Source: DSBG01 sp049975365 (GTDB lineage: Bacteria; Desulfobacterota; Desulfomonilia; UBA1062). From it: a stretch of DNA of 7,937 nt. Position 1 is the stretch's first letter. Each line of letters opens with the position of its first letter. The stretch is taken from positions 1 through 7,937 of the forward strand of contig JBNGDS010000103.1 of the NCBI GenBank assembly GCA_049975365.1, in the 5' to 3' direction. Shown piece after piece: positions 1 to 6,930 of the stretch. The notes beneath the pieces were generated by a model. The model saw only the letters and a list, made by a program, of their open reading frames with translations, searched no databases and was not told the origin of the DNA. A program made the translations under genes and the position numbers.

Positions 1-2467
1 GGCGTGCAGAGATCTCGGGGCGATCGATGCTGCCGCTCCCCGAGGCATCGATCAGGAGGAGTCCCTGCAGGAGGTCGGCATCACGCAGGGGCTGGAGAGA
101 GTTCAGGGAGATGCCCGTGGAGTTCATGCGAAACTCGAATGTTGTGTCAAACGACAGCCACCCCGTACCTGTGATGCGTTCGTTCTCCCCCAGGCTGAGG
201 GACACGGGTGAGAACTCAACTGTTTCCCCGTCCGAAGATGCGCGGACAGTCACCTGTGAGATCTTCTGATCAAACAGGGCGAGATCTTTCCCGGTGAGGT
301 CCATCCTGCCGGCAGGGTGCAGGAGGGAACCCTGGAGAAGACCGTGCAGCATACAGCTGCCTTGTGCCAGGGAGGTGAAGTCTTCCAGGCGGAGCGTGTC
401 CGCCTCGACTGCAAGAGAAATGAGGGGGTCTGCAAGAGGTCTCAACGTATCGGGCTCCAGGATCCGGATGGTCCCGTGTGCCTCCAGTACAGAATCCCTG
501 TTCGTGATCGTGAGTCCCCCCAGGGTCAGAACACCGCGGGAGAAGCTCCCTTCGAGGTCTGCAGACCCCAGTCGAATGCCTCCTGCCGCGAGATCGGAGC
601 CGGTGAGGCCAAGGCGTGCATCCGGAGAGGAGAGGGTGCCGGTCACGGCGATGCTGCCGTCTATGGACCCGGAGACCGGTGCTGTATCGATGAAATCCGA
701 GAGCCTCACGGCTTTCAGGGCCAGGTCGAGGTTGAGGGGGAGCCCGGGATCGATCTCTGGGAAACGTTCGTAGATCCTTATGAATCCGGATCCCGAGATG
801 CGTGATCCGCTGTTCTGAACCGAGAGGTCCTTCACCCGTACCGTGCCGTTCCTCTCCAGATTCGCCAGGAAGTTCACTCGCCCGAGGAAGATTTCCTCGA
901 GCATGACCTTTTCGGCATCGAGGGTGAGGCTCACGAGAGGCTGGTCCCAGGAGCCGGAGAGCTCTGCATCGGCCCTCCATTCTCCGCTCCCCGTGATTCC
1001 GTAGGGCGAGAGCAGAGTTGAGATGTCGCCGATGGCAAGGGAGAGGGCTGCATCCATGCTCTTGTTGGAGATATTCGTCGTTCCCTGCACGGAAAGCTCT
1101 ATGTCACCGCTGGTGGCGATTCCTTTCTTGATACTCAGGAGCTGGCCATCGATCGATCCCTCTGCCTTCAGATCCACATCGAGGGGTTTCATTGCATCCC
1201 CGACACTGAATTTCCTGGCAGAGAGTCGTATCCGGGATTCTGCCCGCAGGATGCCTGCGGAAACTCCAGTGCCTGAGAGTTCTATCTCCCCGGTCGCACT
1301 ACCTGAGATGGAGGGTTCAGGAACGGGGATCTCATCCATGTGGAGTTCATCGAGCCGGATGGTCCCCTCATAGGAGACGCGATCGAGATTCGCTTCGCCT
1401 GAGAAGAGTCCTTTTGGAAACACCTGCCTGAGATCCGCCTCTCCCTGCGCAGACACTGTGCCTGAGGCAATGTCCATGGAGAGATTCTGCACCGCGAGAC
1501 GGCTGTCATTCAACGTGCAGGAGAGATCGGTTTTTCCGATGAGTCTGCCGGCTACACTCCCCCCCCCGTAGGACGCGGTACAGGTGATCCCCGGGGTTTC
1601 CAGAGTTCCCTGGAGCGTGAGGTGTGCATTCAGGGTTCCGGTGAGCCTGAGGGGAATCCTCGGGATGTTCTTGATGTCAGCGCCTGAGACAGCCATGTCG
1701 GCCGAGAGATCCATGAAGGGATCTTCGTCAAGGTCCTTGATGTCGCCCGATACCCTGGCCATTGATTGGCCTCTGGCTGTGGTGAGCACAAGATCCGTGA
1801 TGCTTCCCTGGACCAGGTTTCCCTGCACCGTGGTCTCACCGAGATCGATGTCCAGATCTCCGGTGGTAATCTGGACAGAGCGTGCACGCGCGTCCCACCA
1901 GAGGCGTGCCTGTGAGAAGTCGGCGCCTCCTTCGAGGTCGAGGTGTTCCAGGACAACCTTCAGATCTTTGGGACCGATCGTGGACAGCACTCTGCCATCC
2001 TGAACAAGGAGTGATTCGATCTTCACTGCAAAGGGCCCTACAAGAGGTTCTTCCCGGGGCTCCTCCCCAGAGGTGTCGTCAGTGAACGCGCTCACGATCG
2101 TGAGGGTGAGGGTTCTGTCATAGGCAATGGTGCACAGGGGCCTCACAAGATCTATCCGCTTCAGGATTACTTCCTCTTTGAGGAGAGCGGGCAGATCGAT
2201 TCTCAGTGTGACGTGATCCGACCTGATAACCTCGTTTTCGTACGGGTCTGTGAGGACTGCACCGTCCAGGACCACCCGCTGCCCGAACAGTGAAAGTGTG
2301 ATTTTTTGAGCAGCGATGTCTCCGGGTATCAGGTCATTGAATGTTGCCAGGGCCCATGTCTTGCCTCTCTCCGTCGTGAGGGAAAGGTGAGCTGCGCCCG
2401 CAAGCGCCAACAGAGAAATGACCAGCACGCTCACGGCGATGAGCAAGTACCTGACACATCTTTTCAT
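1..2467 (-). CDS. tamB: TamB-family translocation/assembly (AsmA-like) protein, N-terminal part, runs off window
   Basis: An unbroken minus-strand frame of 822 codons runs from ATG at 2467 to window base 1 with no stop, so the C-terminus lies outside the window. Residues 1-6 carry Lys and Arg, and residues 7-26 form one hydrophobic signal-anchor. The next 80 residues fit the TamB N-terminus: TTERGKTWAL, then LIPGD near 47-50, a DPYENEV turn, a LPALL segment and a short Leu/Val strand ending in RP. The rest is low-complexity beta-strand repeats rich in Gly, Ser, Asp and Leu, with recurring SGxG/VQG turns, as in AsmA/TamB bridge-like proteins. Family members span the periplasm and act in outer-membrane protein assembly and phospholipid transport. 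Full TamB proteins usually exceed 1,000 residues and end in a DUF490 domain, which is not visible here. A GGGGAG site at 2479-2484 precedes the start by 11 nt, which is slightly long. YhdP or another AsmA-like protein is the alternative. A G9 tract lies at codons 301-303. Confidence 0.85.
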   Translation of the reverse strand, partial: MKRCVRYLLIAVSVLVISLLALAGAAHLSLTTERGKTWALATFNDLIPGDIAAQKITLSLFGQRVVLDGAVLTDPYENEVIRSDHVTLRIDLPALLKEEVILKRIDLVRPLCTIAYDRTLTLTIVSAFTDDTSGEEPREEPLVGPFAVKIESLLVQDGRVLSTIGPKDLKVVLEHLDLEGGADFSQARLWWDARARSVQITTGDLDIDLGETTVQGNLVQGSITDLVLTTARGQSMARVSGDIKDLDEDPFMDLSADMAVSGADIKNIPRIPLRLTGTLNAHLTLQGTLETPGITCTASYGGGSVAGRLIGKTDLSCTLNDSRLAVQNLSMDIASGTVSAQGEADLRQVFPKGLFSGEANLDRVSYEGTIRLDELHMDEIPVPEPSISGSATGEIELSGTGVSAGILRAESRIRLSARKFSVGDAMKPLDVDLKAEGSIDGQLLSIKKGIATSGDIELSVQGTTNISNKSMDAALSLAIGDISTLLSPYGITGSGEWRADAELSGSWDQPLVSLTLDAEKVMLEEIFLGRVNFLANLERNGTVRVKDLSVQNSGSRISGSGFIRIYERFPEIDPGLPLNLDLALKAVRLSDFIDTAPVSGSIDGSIAVTGTLSSPDARLGLTGSDLAAGGIRLGSADLEGSFSRGVLTLGGLTITNRDSVLEAHGTIRILEPDTLRPLADPLISLAVEADTLRLEDFTSLAQGSCMLHGLLQGSLLHPAGRMDLTGKDLALFDQKISQVTVRASSDGETVEFSPVSLSLGENERITGTGWLSFDTTFEFRMNSTGISLNSLQPLRDADLLQGLLLIDASGSGSIDRPEISAR
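1559..1567 (-). repeat. G9 mononucleotide tract inside the tamB-like frame
   Basis: Nine consecutive C on the plus strand read as nine G on the coding strand. They encode Gly301-Gly302-Gly303 of the tamB-like protein, and the observed length keeps the frame open on both sides. Losing one G gives GGA GTG TAG, an immediate stop. Gaining one G reaches TGA about 19 codons later. Tracts like this are the usual substrate for slipped-strand mispairing, but whether this one varies cannot be seen from a single sequence. Confidence 0.9.
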
Positions 2468-2478
2468 ACAGGAATATT

Positions 2479-2484
2479 CTCCCC
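2479..2484 (-). promoter_or_regulatory. Probable ribosome binding site of the tamB-like gene
   Basis: The minus strand reads GGGGAG, 11 nt before the ATG at 2467. The spacing is a little long, but no better site exists nearby. The protein that follows opens with a clean positively charged, then hydrophobic signal-anchor, which supports this start. Confidence 0.5.
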
Positions 2485-2539
2485 GCTGTGATCCACACCC
2501 GTGTCCGATGTCCTCTGATTCAACACCATATTCATACAG

Positions 2540-2570
2540 AATATATTGTATCTCTCACAGTACAATACAA
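2540..2570 (-). promoter_or_regulatory. Candidate promoter with overlapping dyad upstream of tamB-like gene
   Basis: The perfect inverted repeat TATTGTA-N10-TACAATA occupies 2544-2567. On the minus strand it overlaps promoter-like hexamers: TTGTAT (2565-2570) and TATATT (2540-2545), 19 nt apart, and also TACAAT (2545-2550), which matches five of six bases of the -10 consensus. A start near 2533 would give a leader of about 65 nt. The arms are AT-rich inside otherwise GC-rich DNA and no T-run follows, so an operator/promoter is a better reading than a terminator. I do not recognise the binding protein. Confidence 0.45.
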
Positions 2571-2622
2571 GGCATGATCGTGCGGGATCCCGGGCAAGGG
2601 AAGATACCATTCCATTCATGCA

Positions 2623-2651
2623 TACAGGGTCTAACCCGGAATCACCCTGTA
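2623..2651 (-). repeat. 8-bp inverted repeat spanning the stop codon of the CaCA gene
   Basis: TACAGGGT (2623-2630) and ACCCTGTA (2644-2651) are perfect reverse complements separated by 13 nt, and the exchanger's TAG stop (2631-2633) lies in the loop. As RNA this gives an 8-bp stem right at the end of translation. No U-tract follows, so it is not a standard intrinsic terminator. It could be a 3'-end stabilising hairpin, a weak attenuator or a protein-binding dyad. Confidence 0.5.
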
Positions 2652-3608
2652 CAGGATGTAGAGGAGGTACATGCCCAGCAGAACTCCACCCTCGAATCGA
2701 GAGAGGGTGTGTTTCCCTGTCATGGAGAAGGGCAGCAGGATCAGGGAGAACACCGCCATTGCCGCAAGATCGAGGTACCCCCCCGAAGGCACGGGACAGG
2801 GCCTGATGGATGAACTGGTGCCCAGAATGAACAGGAGGTTGAAGATATTGGACCCCACGACGTTTCCCATGGCGATGTCATACTGGCCCTTTGCTGAGGC
2901 GAGGATGGAGGTGGCGAGTTCAGGCAGGCTGGTGCCGATGGCAACCAGGACCAGTGCGATCACTGCCTCGGGTATCTGAGCCATCCGTGCGATTTCCACC
3001 GATGCGTTCACCACGAGCCGTGCGCCGATCAGCAGCATGACCAGGCCGGCCGCTGTTATGAACATCGACGTAAGTGCGCCCTGCGATGACTTCTCCCTGA
3101 CGAGTTGATCGGTCTCTTCAAGAAGCGAGGTGCGGGAAATTCCTTTGAACACCCCGGTAACCGTGTAATAGAGAAACACGCAGAACAGCAGAAGCAGCAG
3201 GAGACCGTCAGCCCTGTCGAACCGTGAGGGAGTGCGGGTGAGGATCTCATCGAAGCCCATGATCAGGACAGCACCTGTGGCGAGCAGCATCATGGGGATT
3301 TCACGCAGGATCACGATCCCCCTGACGGACAGAGGCCTGATCAGGGCGGCACACCCAAGAATCAGGCCGATGTTGGCGATATTCGATCCGATGATATTCC
3401 CGAAGGATATGTCACTTGTTCCCTGCAGCGATGCCGTCATGTTGACCGCAAATTCCGGGAAGCTCGTCCCGAACGCAACGACGGTGAGCCCGATCACCAG
3501 AGGAGAAATGCCCATGCTGCCGGCAAGGGAAGATGCGCCCCGCACGAGGAACTCGGCACCAGCGATGAGAAGTGCCAATCCAAGGATGAAGAGGAATGCT
3601 TCGATCAT
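2631..3608 (-). CDS. Calcium/cation antiporter (CaCA family, YrbG-like)
   Basis: This 325-residue integral membrane protein is the same length as E. coli YrbG. CaCA proteins exchange Ca2+ (or other cations) for Na+ or H+ across the inner membrane. Both inverted alpha-repeats are plain. Repeat 1 has GTSFPEF (Glu52) and GNIIGSNIAN (70-79). Repeat 2 has GTSLPEL (Glu230) and GNVVGSNIFN (248-257). A hydrophilic loop at about 155-180 separates the two halves, and hydrophobic stretches fit about ten membrane helices. Glu52, Asn79 and Glu230 match, by spacing, the ion ligands Glu54, Asn81 and Glu213 of the archaeal exchanger NCX_Mj. The partner of its Asp240 is Asn257 here, so ion choice or stoichiometry may differ. 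The ATG overlaps the stop of the upstream antiporter gene by four bases, and I see no clear Shine-Dalgarno site before it. Translation probably depends on ribosomes finishing that gene. The family call is firm and the transported ions are unknown. Confidence 0.92.
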   Translation of the reverse strand: MIEAFLFILGLALLIAGAEFLVRGASSLAGSMGISPLVIGLTVVAFGTSFPEFAVNMTASLQGTSDISFGNIIGSNIANIGLILGCAALIRPLSVRGIVILREIPMMLLATGAVLIMGFDEILTRTPSRFDRADGLLLLLLFCVFLYYTVTGVFKGISRTSLLEETDQLVREKSSQGALTSMFITAAGLVMLLIGARLVVNASVEIARMAQIPEAVIALVLVAIGTSLPELATSILASAKGQYDIAMGNVVGSNIFNLLFILGTSSSIRPCPVPSGGYLDLAAMAVFSLILLPFSMTGKHTLSRFEGGVLLGMYLLYILYRVIPG

Positions 3609-5626
3609 GGGATTGTCGGCTCAAGGCCGGGTGAGCGTTCCTTCAGCAGGGGAATGATGTTCAGGATATGCTGGATCTGACCTGAGATCACCAGTACATC
3701 GTCATTCATGAGCGTGTCCTCTCCCCCGGGATTCAGGATGGTCTTTCCCTCACGTCGAATCGCCAGGATGCTGACACGGTATTTCTTCCTCAGCTCCAGG
3801 TCCTGGAGCGTTTTACCCGATACGACACTTCCCTCGTGGACCTTGAGCGTCGAGATCTTGAACTCGGGGAGTTCCTGTTCGAGACGGTAGATGCTGGTCG
3901 CCTCACCGGAAAGGCTCCGGAACATCTTGTACCCGTCCGATCTCAGGTCGGCGATGAAGCGTTCGATGTCATCACGCGGCACCAGGTATTCGGCCAGGGC
4001 CCTCGAAAAGATCTCGATGGACGTCTCGAACTCTTCCGGTATCACCTCGTCCGCCCCCAGCTGGTAGAGCGGGCCCACCTCCGTGACATACCGGGTCCGG
4101 GCGATGATGTGGAGTGCCTCGTTCAGATTTCTGGCAGTGGCCGTGATTCTCCGTACTGCTGCGGCATCAGGGATCGCGATCACCATGACACGTGCCTTCC
4201 TGATGTCCACGTGCTCCAGGATGGCATCCTGGGTTGCATCCCCGTAATAGATGGGCTCTCCCTTGGCCCGTTCCGATCGCACGGTTTCAGGGTTCATCTC
4301 GAGGATGAGGTAGGGTATCCCCGTGAACCGTGCGGCGCGGGAGACATTCCTGCCATTGACGCCGTATCCGATGATGATGAGGTGATCTTTCATGCTCGGT
4401 TTACCGTCAGAGTAGGCGGTCATCTCGAGAGGTCTCAGCCCGCACTTGATCTTTTGCGGAAACGGGAGGGCCACGACACGGTCCGCAAAACGGCCCGATG
4501 CGTTTATGAGAAAGGGTGCAGCGGCCATGGTCAGCAGAGAGATGTCCAGGCACAGCTGGTAGATGACTGGGTCAAGAATCCCATACTGGAGCCCCGAGGT
4601 GCTGAGGAGGAACGAAAATTCCCCGACCTGTGCAAGGCAGAGCCCTGTTATCACAACGATTCTCAGGGGGTAGCCGAGAATGAGCGTGGCGAATCCTCCC
4701 GTGATGGTCTTGATGACGATCACTGCACATACACAGAGAAGAACGATCCAGACATGGTCCATGAGAAAGGAGAGATTCAGCAGCATGCCGATGGATACGA
4801 AGAAGAAGCTCACGAAGATGTCCCTGAAGGGCAGGATCCTGCCGAGAGCTTCCTGGGAATATTCAGACTCGGAGATGATGAGCCCGGCGAGAAACGCCCC
4901 GAGGGCCAGGGAAAGGCCCATCAGCGATGTGAGCCATGCAACGGCGAAGCAGATGAGGATGATGCTGATCAGAAAGAGCTCCCTGCTCTTTGTGCGCGCG
5001 ATCTGGAAGAGAAGCGCGGGTACGATCCACTTGTAGCTCAGGAAAAACAGCCCGATGAGACCGAAGCCCTTGAGAAGAAAGATGACCGGAGAGGCCCTGA
5101 GGTGTTCCGCAGTGCCTGAGAGGAGGGGGATGAGCAGCATGATCGGGACCACGATGAGATCCTGGAATATGAGGATGGAGAGGGAGTTCTTCCCGTGGGG
5201 GCTGGTGATCTCGGCCCGTTCGTCCAGGAGCTTGAGCACGATGGCGGTGGAGCTCATGGAGACAATGAATCCGATCAGGAGCGATTCGGAGAACCCGAGT
5301 CCGAAGGTCCTGCTCAGAAGATAGGTGATGGTCAGGGTGGACCCCACCTGGATCGATCCTCCCAGGAGAACGTTGCGCCTGATCTGGAGGAGGTCTTTCA
5401 GGGAGAATTCGATCCCGATGGAAAAGAGCAGCAGGACCACGCCGAGTTCTGCCATGGACTCAACATCAGATACCCCTTCGATGAGCTTGAAGCCGTGGGG
5501 TCCTGCAAGAATCCCGGTAAGGATGAATCCCACGATTGCAGGCAGCCTGATGCGCGTGAACAGGAGGATCCCGACTGTTGAAAGCCCGAGAACGACGATA
5601 AGATCACCGAGAAATCCCGAATGCAT
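3605..5626 (-). CDS. CPA2-family cation:proton antiporter with RCK domains (KefB/KefC type)
   Basis: With the ATG at 5626 the product has 673 residues. Residues 6-385 form the multi-helix Na_H_exchanger domain, with the family blocks GFILTGILAGPHG (33-45), LLLFSIGIEFSL (65-76), SSTAIVLKLL (125-134), FQDL with Gln155-Asp156, and GAFLAGLIISESE (243-255). Gln-Asp at the exchange site is the KefC-like pattern linked to K+/H+ exchange. Residues 412-530 are a TrkA_N/RCK_N Rossmann fold with the glycine motif GYGVNG (420-425), acidic Glu443 at the end of the next strand, and GDAT (462-465), so it probably binds NAD(H) or another nucleotide. Residues about 589-655 are RCK_C (TrkA_C). The role is K+ or Na+ efflux for pH and osmotic control, gated through the RCK domains. 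This start is chosen because it sits just before helix 1 and follows GGGAAG by 4 nt; earlier TTG (5665) and ATG (5662, 5638) codons are possible. No KefF/KefG subunit is nearby. The exact cation is not readable from sequence. Confidence 0.93.
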   Translation of the reverse strand: MHSGFLGDLIVVLGLSTVGILLFTRIRLPAIVGFILTGILAGPHGFKLIEGVSDVESMAELGVVLLLFSIGIEFSLKDLLQIRRNVLLGGSIQVGSTLTITYLLSRTFGLGFSESLLIGFIVSMSSTAIVLKLLDERAEITSPHGKNSLSILIFQDLIVVPIMLLIPLLSGTAEHLRASPVIFLLKGFGLIGLFFLSYKWIVPALLFQIARTKSRELFLISIILICFAVAWLTSLMGLSLALGAFLAGLIISESEYSQEALGRILPFRDIFVSFFFVSIGMLLNLSFLMDHVWIVLLCVCAVIVIKTITGGFATLILGYPLRIVVITGLCLAQVGEFSFLLSTSGLQYGILDPVIYQLCLDISLLTMAAAPFLINASGRFADRVVALPFPQKIKCGLRPLEMTAYSDGKPSMKDHLIIIGYGVNGRNVSRAARFTGIPYLILEMNPETVRSERAKGEPIYYGDATQDAILEHVDIRKARVMVIAIPDAAAVRRITATARNLNEALHIIARTRYVTEVGPLYQLGADEVIPEEFETSIEIFSRALAEYLVPRDDIERFIADLRSDGYKMFRSLSGEATSIYRLEQELPEFKISTLKVHEGSVVSGKTLQDLELRKKYRVSILAIRREGKTILNPGGEDTLMNDDVLVISGQIQHILNIIPLLKERSPGLEPTIP

Positions 5627-5637
5627 AGCACTTCCCA

Positions 5638-5665
5638 TATATACATGTTCACAATCAGGCATCAA
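5638..5665 (-). promoter_or_regulatory. Weak sigma70-like promoter candidate before the CPA2 gene
   Basis: The minus strand has TTGATG (5660-5665), a 16-nt spacer and TATATA (5638-5643), with TG just before the -10. It lies downstream of the terminator-like element of the preceding gene, where a promoter would be expected. Initiation would fall around 5631, only a few bases before the chosen ATG, which leaves little room for a ribosome site. Either the leader is extremely short or the real promoter is elsewhere. Confidence 0.25.
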
Positions 5666-5685
5666 GGACCATCAGATCCATGCGC

Positions 5686-5735
5686 AAAAAAACAGACAGG
5701 GAACTTCACAACGGGACGTGCACCTTCATTCCCTG
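5686..5735 (-). terminator. Probable intrinsic terminator after the mechanosensitive channel gene
   Basis: On the minus strand CAGGGAA (5729-5735) pairs with TTCCCTG (5697-5703). Flanking G-U pairs can extend the stem, and a run of seven T follows at 5686-5692, four bases after the stem. It begins about 50 bases beyond the channel stop codon, a typical terminator position. The 25-nt loop is larger than usual, so termination may be partial with read-through into the antiporter gene. Confidence 0.55.
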
Positions 5736-5783
5736 CACCAGTCCTCGGTGAAGATGTCTACGGGTGGCAGAATTCCCGGACGA

Positions 5784-6878
5784 TCAGGTTCCCTGCGGGG
5801 AGATCTCGGGTGCGGGTTTTTCCTGACCGTGCGTGTGGAGCTCTGTCCTGAACCTCGGCAGGGCCCGGGGATACTGCCTCTGGATGAATGCAAGGAGCTT
5901 TTCCCTCACCTCGCACCTGAGCCCCCAGGCGTTCGATGAATCTGCAGCGCTGACCAGGGCCCGCACCTCCATGGTCTTCTCCGTGGTGTTGGTCACCTGG
6001 AGAACGCAGACCCTCTTGTCCCACAGATCTGAAGCTCTCGCGATCCGGGTGAGTTCCTCCCTGAGGGAATCCACATCCACGCTGTAATCGACGTAGAGGT
6101 ACACCGTTCCCAGGAGTTCAGCGCTCACCCTGGTCCAGTTCTGGAAGGGATTTTCCACGAAGTAGGTGATGGGAAGGATGATCCTGCGCTGATCCCAGAT
6201 CCGCACCACGACGTATGTCATGGTGATCTCCTCGATCCTTCCCCACTCATTCTCCACGATCACCACGTCGTCGATTCGGATTGGCTGTGTCCAGGCAATC
6301 TGGATTCCGGCAAAGACCGTCCCGATGGTCTTCTGTGCGGCAAGGCCGATGACGATGCCTGCAATCCCCGCTGATGCCAGGATGCTGGTCCCGAACTCCT
6401 GAACGCCTTCAAACCTCATGAGGATCACGGCAACGGCAACGATGGCAATGACGATATTGATGATCCTGCTGAGATACTGAACCTGGGTGTGTATCTTCCG
6501 TGCCTGGAGGTTGTCGGTAACCTCCAGCTCGTACTGCTTGAGCACGTGGTCCCCGACCACCAGCACGATGCGCATGATGAGCCAGGCTATGACTGCGATG
6601 AACAGTGATGCGATGATATTCGTCGCAGGTTCACGGATGCCATCGGGGATTTTGAAGAACGGGACAAAGGCCGCCAGTGCCACGATGAGGATGACCCACC
6701 TGATCGGTTCCTTCAATCGTCGTATGATCGTGAGCTCGAGGAAAGACGGCACCCGCCTCATGATGCGCTCGAGAATTTTCATGAGGATGGAGTGCCCGAC
6801 CAGGACAGCGATGATCACGGCTGCAAAGGTGAGAACATGCCGGTATTCTCGGATAAGACTCAGTATCCACTCATCCAC
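5784..6878 (-). CDS. MscS-family mechanosensitive ion channel
   Basis: The product has 364 residues from a GTG start at 6878. Hydrophobic segments lie at about 15-35, 60-76, 86-108 and 138-156. They are followed by the conserved pore helix at 165-195, rich in Ala and Gly (SAGIAGIVIGLAAQKTIG), ending in the turn at TQPIRIDDVV. Then come the cytosolic beta domain (about 200-250, with VENEWGRIEEI and RIILP) and an alpha/beta C-terminal region to about 347. The last 15 residues are Pro-rich and look disordered. Five helices place it nearer the YbdG/YnaI type than minimal three-helix MscS. Such channels open under membrane tension and release solutes during osmotic downshock. The GTG is preferred to upstream in-frame codons because a near-perfect AGGAGGTG lies just before it. 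The next gene on the strand is the CPA2 antiporter, 157 nt away past a terminator-like hairpin. The family is certain and the subtype tentative. Confidence 0.93.
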   Translation of the reverse strand: MDEWILSLIREYRHVLTFAAVIIAVLVGHSILMKILERIMRRVPSFLELTIIRRLKEPIRWVILIVALAAFVPFFKIPDGIREPATNIIASLFIAVIAWLIMRIVLVVGDHVLKQYELEVTDNLQARKIHTQVQYLSRIINIVIAIVAVAVILMRFEGVQEFGTSILASAGIAGIVIGLAAQKTIGTVFAGIQIAWTQPIRIDDVVIVENEWGRIEEITMTYVVVRIWDQRRIILPITYFVENPFQNWTRVSAELLGTVYLYVDYSVDVDSLREELTRIARASDLWDKRVCVLQVTNTTEKTMEVRALVSAADSSNAWGLRCEVREKLLAFIQRQYPRALPRFRTELHTHGQEKPAPEISPQGT

Positions 6879-6882
6879 GAGA

Positions 6883-6890
6883 CACCTCCT
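6883..6890 (-). promoter_or_regulatory. Strong Shine-Dalgarno site fixing the GTG start of the MscS-family gene
   Basis: The minus strand reads AGGAGGTG, an essentially full anti-16S match, with the GGAGG core six bases before GTG at 6878. It supports GTG initiation and rejects the 17-residue upstream extension. Confidence 0.85.
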
Positions 6891-6902
6891 TTCATGGAAA
6901 TA

Positions 6903-6930
6903 AATATAGGCCCGGCTCGGAAAAAACAAA
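6903..6930 (-). promoter_or_regulatory. Weak promoter candidate for the MscS-family gene
   Basis: The minus strand has TATATT (6903-6908), a good -10 match, and T-rich DNA containing TTTGTT (6925-6930) 16 nt upstream as a poor -35. Initiation near 6896 would give a leader of about 18 nt that includes the strong Shine-Dalgarno site. The -10 is the only AT-rich patch in this GC-rich gap, but the weak -35 keeps confidence low. Confidence 0.35.

Noticed and set aside
270..980. Minus-strand 236-codon frame and overlapping plus-strand frames in the left part
   Set aside because: They are Arg/Pro/Ser-rich out-of-frame readings of the tamB-like gene, whose own frame is open from 2467 to base 1 with a recognisable N-terminus.
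2583..2592. CGGGATCCCG palindrome in the gap before tamB
   Set aside because: A lone 10-base palindrome with no tail or partner; expected by chance in GC-rich DNA.
3836..5119. Plus-strand open frame of 427 codons opposite the CPA2 gene
   Set aside because: It is an antisense shadow. The product is an Asp/Glu/Gly/Arg-rich string with no domain pattern, whereas the minus frame is a complete antiporter. Biased codon use explains the missing stops.
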